A stretch of 64,000 bases of DNA from PALSA-1006 sp041660815. GTDB taxonomy: Bacteria > Pseudomonadota > Gammaproteobacteria > Burkholderiales > Gallionellaceae. Shown piece by piece: positions 60,108 to 64,000 of this stretch; position 1 is the stretch's first letter; each line of letters begins with the position of its first letter. The stretch is from positions 1-64,000 of the forward strand of contig JBAZVN010000009.1 in the NCBI GenBank assembly GCA_041660815.1. The letters run 5' to 3'. Made by a program: the position numbers and the translations under genes. The notes below the pieces were generated by a model. It searched no databases, was not told the origin of the DNA, and saw nothing but the letters and a program-made list of their open reading frames with translations.

Positions 60108-61271
60108 ATGACGTCAATTTTAAAAAATAGAGTAATTGTCGCACTTGGGGCAATGACGATTACTGTGCTTGCGCTTATATTTTTACAGTTTAAATCGCCC
60201 TCGGAACAGCAAGAGTGGCAATGGAATTTACCCGCGCATTTTCCGATACCACTTGTTCCCGCTGACAACCCGATGTCGGAAGATAAATTTCAATTGGGGC
60301 GCAGTTTGTTTTATGACAAGCGCCTTTCCGGCAACGGAACGATGGCCTGCGCTTCCTGCCACTTTCAAAATTTAGCGTTTACCGATGGCAAAGCGGTCGC
60401 CACCGGCTCCACCGGCGAACACACCTTGCGCAGTGCGCAAGGCTTGGCAAATTCGGTTTACCATCCCTATTTTACCTGGGCAAATTATGCCCTTGGTTCA
60501 ATGGAGCGCCAGATGATTGTTCCGCTGACAGGTGAACGACCTGTTGAAATGGGCATAAACGATGCGACTCAGCCGCTCATGCAGACGCGCCTTGAAATGG
60601 ATGAATACTATGCAAAACAATTTCAGCGGCTATTTCCCAATGAGAAAAATCCGATCCGGGTGGAAAATATCATCAAGGCGATTTCAACTTTTCAGCGCGG
60701 TATGATTTCCGCCAATAGCAAGTATGACCAGTCTTTAATGAACAATACGCCGCTATCTGAAAATGAAGAACGCGGACGTAAATTATTTTTTTCTGATCAG
60801 GCGCAGTGTTCGCAATGTCACGGAAGTTTCAATTTTAATGATCAAGTTATTGCTGCCAATATCCCGGAAGTGAAGACACCTTTTCACAATACCGGCTTAT
60901 ACAATCTGGATGGCAATGGGGCATTTCCCGAAGGCAACCGGGGCATTTTTGAAGTGTCCGATGACTTGAAATATATGGGGGCTTTCCGCGCACCCAGTTT
61001 GCGCAACGTTGCTGTGACTGCACCTTACATGCACGACGGCAGCATTGCCACACTGGAAGGCGTATTGGATTTTTACGCGAACCACGGTCGCAATATTGAA
61101 AGCGGGCCATTCAAAGGTGATGGTCGAGCCAGTCCTTTAAAAGATAAACGCATCGACAAAATTAGTCTAAGTGCTCAAGAAAAAGCCGACATTATTGTAT
61201 TTCTGAATACGCTGACAGATCATGAATTCTTAAGCAATCCACGCTTTTCCAACCCCTTTGGTGAAAAATAA
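60108..61271 (+). CDS. MbnH-like di-haem enzyme of the MauG family
   Basis: I place the start at ATG 60108, behind GGAG, giving 387 residues; ATG 60090 adds six. An N-terminal helix (about 9-25) is a signal or membrane anchor, followed by WQWNLPAHFPIPLVPADNPMS, the MbnH-family opening. Two c-haem motifs are present: CASCH (about 82) in GTMACASCHFQNLAF and CSQCH (about 234). The late APYMHDGSIATLEGVLDFY fits bacterial di-haem peroxidase/MauG relatives. MbnH oxidises a Trp of its partner MbnP to kynurenine using high-valent haem. Pairing with the upstream gene strongly suggests the same chemistry here. Confidence 0.87.
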   Translation: MTSILKNRVIVALGAMTITVLALIFLQFKSPSEQQEWQWNLPAHFPIPLVPADNPMSEDKFQLGRSLFYDKRLSGNGTMACASCHFQNLAFTDGKAVATGSTGEHTLRSAQGLANSVYHPYFTWANYALGSMERQMIVPLTGERPVEMGINDATQPLMQTRLEMDEYYAKQFQRLFPNEKNPIRVENIIKAISTFQRGMISANSKYDQSLMNNTPLSENEERGRKLFFSDQAQCSQCHGSFNFNDQVIAANIPEVKTPFHNTGLYNLDGNGAFPEGNRGIFEVSDDLKYMGAFRAPSLRNVAVTAPYMHDGSIATLEGVLDFYANHGRNIESGPFKGDGRASPLKDKRIDKISLSAQEKADIIVFLNTLTDHEFLSNPRFSNPFGEK

Positions 61272-61339
61272 ATACCTTAATATACAATAAGTTATATGAG
61301 TGCGCCGAATTTACACATGATATCTGCTTGCGATTCATT

Positions 61340-61368
61340 TCGACAAAATTTTGCTGAAGCGATACTAT
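61340..61368 (+). promoter_or_regulatory. Candidate promoter of the copper-storage gene
   Basis: TCGACA (61340-61345) and TACTAT (61363-61368) are spaced 17 bp apart, 34 bases before the start codon. This would give the Csp-like gene its own promoter despite the upstream di-haem gene. Confidence 0.4.
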
Positions 61369-61402
61369 TCGCAAATTATTTTTTTAACTCGGTGAGACCA
61401 TC

Positions 61403-61858
61403 ATGAACAGAAGAGAATTACTTTTAGGCGCGGTTGCAGTGGCTGCATCGGCCAGTGTCGGCAACGTGTTTGCCGCTGAAAATGCACACAACCATTCGCA
61501 CACCAGTGCTGACCATAACCATCCTGTCACACGTAACGAAAAACTGATTGCTGCCGCTGCGGACTGTGTAGAAAAAGCCCAGATTTGTTTACAGCATTGC
61601 CTCGTGTTGCTTGGTCAGGGAGACGTTTCAATGGCCGCGTGCGCAAAATCAGCCTATCAAGTTGAAGTGATGTGTGGCGCCTTGCATAAAATGGCGATTG
61701 CTGAAGCAAAGAATTTGCCGCAACTGGCCAAAGTAGCCATGGAAATTTGCAAAGCCTGCGAGGAAGAATGCAAAAAGACCAACAAGCATCCCGAATGCAA
61801 AGCCTGCGAAGAATCCTGTGCCGCTTGCTATAAAGAATGCAAAGCGATTGCAGCTTAG
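61403..61858 (+). CDS. Csp1-like Tat-exported four-helix-bundle copper-storage protein
   Basis: A 151-residue protein with a twin-arginine signal (MNRRELLLGAVAVAASASVG; cleavage near VFA-AEN) and a His-rich mature N-terminus (HNHSHTSADHNHP). Thirteen cysteines follow, spaced for helices of one bundle: DCVEKAQICLQHC, MAACAKS, VMCGAL, EICKACEEEC and HPECKACEESCAACYKEC. This is the Csp family (formerly DUF326-like); Csp1 of Methylosinus also has 13 cysteines, Tat export, and stores Cu(I) inside the bundle. It follows the MbnPH pair by 131 bp and ends near a hairpin terminator. Confidence 0.9.
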   Translation: MNRRELLLGAVAVAASASVGNVFAAENAHNHSHTSADHNHPVTRNEKLIAAAADCVEKAQICLQHCLVLLGQGDVSMAACAKSAYQVEVMCGALHKMAIAEAKNLPQLAKVAMEICKACEEECKKTNKHPECKACEESCAACYKECKAIAA

Positions 61859-61902
61859 TTTCTAATACGCCACGATAAATCAACACGTACCGTGTATTGC
61901 TA

Positions 61903-61924
61903 AAACGGCGCCCTGCCGCCGTTT
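61903..61924. terminator. Hairpin between convergent genes
   Basis: Stem AAACGGCG/CGCCGTTT (61903-61910 with 61917-61924) lies in the 115-bp gap between the Csp-like gene and the Ig/FN3 lipoprotein, which converge. T-rich flanks are weak. A shared bidirectional terminator is the simplest role. Confidence 0.6.
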
Positions 61925-61973
61925 AGCTTGCACTCAAATACAGCCTGATTAAATTCAACCGGCCAGCTAATGA

Positions 61974-63404
61974 TTATTGTTTCGTGATCTTTTGCGAAAC
62001 CGGAAAGCCGCTCATCGTCCCGACCATCCCGTACCCGGCTATCGAAGTGCCTGTCATACACACATCTCCCATCATGCCGCCTGCCGTGCAATCCGCGTAT
62101 GCAATTCGACTTAATTGAGCGGACGTTAACGTCGCGGTTGGATTCGCCGGATTGATATAAATCATGGCGTAAGCATTCGCAGCACTCTCCTGCCTATTGG
62201 GATACCCATCATAAAGTCCGCTACCGGAGGTCGGTGCGAAGCCGCCCCCGTAGAATGTATTCGTGGTATTTAGCGCAAAAGTAGTGACTAACAAACCGCC
62301 CTGTCCATCGCTCTGTGATGAAAGTTGATGCCTTAGTGAAACACTCTGCATCGGCGGGCCGGTCATCGATTCGGTCAGGGTGCCCTGCAAATCAGATACG
62401 CTTCCAGTTGTTGAATTTAAGATAAAAGTACCGGTAAAAATGGAATCATTGGGTTGTGTGTCGGGCTCATAAAAAGTAGCGGTAACTGTGTATTGCGTTA
62501 ACACCTCGACGGGTGATGCGGGCGCGCCATAATTAATGCCATCGTTAGTGGCAGCCACCAGAAACGCATAGCCCGAACAGCTTGACGGACAACTCACACT
62601 GAGCGGAGAACTGGCTCCCGTTACCGAGAGTCCCGCAGGATTTGAGGTAACCTGATAGCCCGTGATCGGACTGCCCCCGCTGGAGCTTGGCCCGTCAAAA
62701 CTAATGAGTACCGTATTGGGGACATGGCCCAACGTGGCGCTGACATTTCCGGGTGATCCCGGCGCGCTAAGTGAGCCCGTCCAAGCGCCCACACTCAGCG
62801 TTTGGGTAATTTGCGGGGCGGCATCATAGTTGGCATCACCCGATTGATTGGCAGCAATCATGCAGTCGCCGACAGCAAGACTGCTGACCACACCGCGTAG
62901 ACTATCCACACTACAAACACCCGGAGTTATGCTGCTATAACTGATAGTCAGACCGGATGAAACGCTCGCCGGGACCTGTGCAGTGCCGTATAAGGTCAAC
63001 GCGGGGGCTGCAGCAAAGCTCAATGTTTGAAGACGATTATTGATCACGGCAATATTAAGTGTCACCCCGGCAGCCGGAGCATATTCACTATTTCCGGATT
63101 GGTTGGCAACGATGCTACAGGTTCCAGCAGTCAGCGCGGAAATCATACCGCTGCTGCTTGTCACGGAACAAACGCCGGGTGTGGTCGTGCCAAACACCAC
63201 CGGCAGCCCGGAACTGGCGCTTGCAGAAACGCTTGCCGTTCCACCCAACGTTAAAACCGGTGCGGATGCAAAACTGATGCTTTGCGGGTATGCCTTAATT
63301 TCGGCGCCGCCACGCCCGCAGCTCGCCAGCAATGCCCCTGCCAGCACCAAAACACCCAGCTTAATTTCATTACAACTGATTGATTTAATTGATATATATT
63401 TCAT
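61974..63404 (-). CDS. Lipoprotein with Ig-like repeats and an FN3-like domain
   Basis: A 476-residue lipoprotein (lipobox LLASC, Cys about 29). Two repeats of about 85 residues, each starting with a SISFASAPVLTLGGTA-like phrase and carrying PGVCSV and CSIVANQSG, form Ig-like domains with internal cysteines. A fibronectin-III-like domain (about 215-300, SPGNVSATLG, ITGYQVTSNPAG) follows, then a 170-residue unrecognised C-terminal domain (DSIFTGTFILN to the end) rich in Gly, Met and Thr, with MMGDVCMTG. The start is 1 bp after the TonB receptor stop, so the two are co-expressed. A surface partner of that receptor is a reasonable inference. Confidence 0.7.
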   Translation of the reverse strand: MKYISIKSISCNEIKLGVLVLAGALLASCGRGGAEIKAYPQSISFASAPVLTLGGTASVSASASSGLPVVFGTTTPGVCSVTSSSGMISALTAGTCSIVANQSGNSEYAPAAGVTLNIAVINNRLQTLSFAAAPALTLYGTAQVPASVSSGLTISYSSITPGVCSVDSLRGVVSSLAVGDCMIAANQSGDANYDAAPQITQTLSVGAWTGSLSAPGSPGNVSATLGHVPNTVLISFDGPSSSGGSPITGYQVTSNPAGLSVTGASSPLSVSCPSSCSGYAFLVAATNDGINYGAPASPVEVLTQYTVTATFYEPDTQPNDSIFTGTFILNSTTGSVSDLQGTLTESMTGPPMQSVSLRHQLSSQSDGQGGLLVTTFALNTTNTFYGGGFAPTSGSGLYDGYPNRQESAANAYAMIYINPANPTATLTSAQLSRIAYADCTAGGMMGDVCMTGTSIAGYGMVGTMSGFPVSQKITKQ

Positions 63405-63405
63405 A

Positions 63406-64000
63406 TTAAAAATGTAAATTCAACGCGGCGTTGAGCGACCTTCCCATGCCCGGAACTTGCACGCCCCAGGCTATGGTATTGGTGGACATCGAGTTTCCTT
63501 GGCCGACATAGGCACCGCCCAACGGCATTGCATAAAACCGGTTAAATACATTTTCGACGCCAATATCAAAACGCCCTTGTTTCCATTCATAGCTGCCGCG
63601 TAAATTAAGCAAACGATAGCTTTCGGTGCGGATTTCATTTCTAACGCTTGAAATAGTATTTTTTGCATCGACAACTTGCAATTCCGCGGTGCTGGTCCAT
63701 GTCGATACACGTTGTGCCAAAACCAGTTTGGCGTTCAGCGGCATGATGTTATACAGATTGTCGCCGGTGCTGAGATTTTCCCCCCGCACATAATTCAGCA
63801 GGCCGCTCACGCTGAAATGGCCAAAATTCTGCGTGCGCATTTGCACATTGCCGGATAAATCCAAACCATACAATCGGGCGGTATGATTGACATATTGCAG
63901 ATGCACAAAACCGGTTGCCGTGGTTTGATTTAACGCACTGCCGCATTGACCGAAATCACAGCGCCGTGCATCGATGTAATCTTCCACGTAAGTATAGTAA
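63406..64000 (-). CDS. TonB-dependent receptor, C-terminal part
   Basis: The last 197 or so residues of an outer-membrane receptor; the gene continues past the window edge. Alternating beta-strand pattern and typical phrases are seen: DYIDARRC, GFVHLQYVNHTARLYGLDLSGNVQM, YRLLNLRGSYEWKQGRFDIGVENVFNRFYAMPLGG, and a C-terminal strand ending in Phe (NLHF) for outer-membrane insertion. Such receptors import metal complexes using TonB energy. Its place opposite the MbnPH and Csp genes suggests a copper-related ligand, but the plug and N-terminal part that would test this are not in the window. Confidence 0.82.
   Translation of the reverse strand, partial: YYTYVEDYIDARRCDFGQCGSALNQTTATGFVHLQYVNHTARLYGLDLSGNVQMRTQNFGHFSVSGLLNYVRGENLSTGDNLYNIMPLNAKLVLAQRVSTWTSTAELQVVDAKNTISSVRNEIRTESYRLLNLRGSYEWKQGRFDIGVENVFNRFYAMPLGGAYVGQGNSMSTNTIAWGVQVPGMGRSLNAALNLHF

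Overview
The window looks like a chromosomal segment of a mid-GC Gram-negative betaproteobacterium, probably in or near the Nitrosomonadales/Gallionellaceae. This is inference from gene content and order (dapF-DUF484-xerC, divergent mrcA/pilMNOPQ, ruvX-pyrB-pyrC', argS-SPOR-dsbA, a class A RNase P RNA, a RegB/RegA redox system) and not from a database match. Most of the window is core genome. The accessory parts are the left edge (1-1040) and the right end (58.2-64 kb).

Layout. 1-1040: remnant of a mobile island, with an IS21-like end cutting an excisionase-like gene, a symmetric operator-like site, a small XRE-type regulator, four 11-bp tandem repeats, and tRNA-Arg(CCG) beside a duplicated 48-bp piece of itself. 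1143-8526: dapF, DUF484, xerC, rlmI, radC, phoR (no phoB beside it), rlmL, hemJ. 8641-12992: an overlapping minus-strand run (ABC exporter pair, alpha/beta hydrolase, 2Fe-2S ferredoxin), VanZ and a conserved unknown. 12999-23383: mrcA, divergent pilMNOPQ, an in-frame aroK-aroB fusion, dgt. 23465-28394: an Ig-like lipoprotein, VF530, hypDC, a rhodanese and a pseudouridine synthase. 28447-33612: the complete liv branched-chain amino acid transporter, with a lipidated binding protein, then a small cytochrome c. 33763-41812: ParA-like ATPase, ilvD, ruvX, pyrB with a catalytically dead dihydroorotase (pyrC'), an antitoxin plus a frameshifted PIN toxin, prlC. 41867-50983: a glutaredoxin-like protein, then five tightly packed signalling genes: a periplasmic c-heme histidine kinase, a PocR-domain histidine kinase, a response regulator, a diguanylate cyclase and an HD-GYP phosphodiesterase. 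51077-56037: xth, argS, SPOR protein, dsbA, SDR, rnpB. 56125-57998: regA and regB.

The most interesting region is 58.2 kb to the right edge. Divergent from regBA, behind a paired dyad that could be a RegA-type site, lie an MbnP-like copper lipoprotein with a large N-terminal extension, its MbnH-like MauG-family di-heme partner, and a Tat-exported four-helix-bundle protein with 13 cysteines (Csp1 type). Facing them is a TonB-dependent receptor (cut by the window edge) followed by an Ig/FN3-like lipoprotein. I read this as a candidate copper uptake, binding and storage locus, possibly under redox control. No methanobactin biosynthesis genes are visible in the window.

Genes likely to act together: PilMNOPQ build the type IV pilus envelope complex; LivKHMGF import branched-chain amino acids; PyrB and PyrC' probably form one ATCase complex; the kinase/c-di-GMP cluster combines sensing with opposing c-di-GMP synthesis and breakdown; RegB/RegA sense redox state and may control the copper genes.
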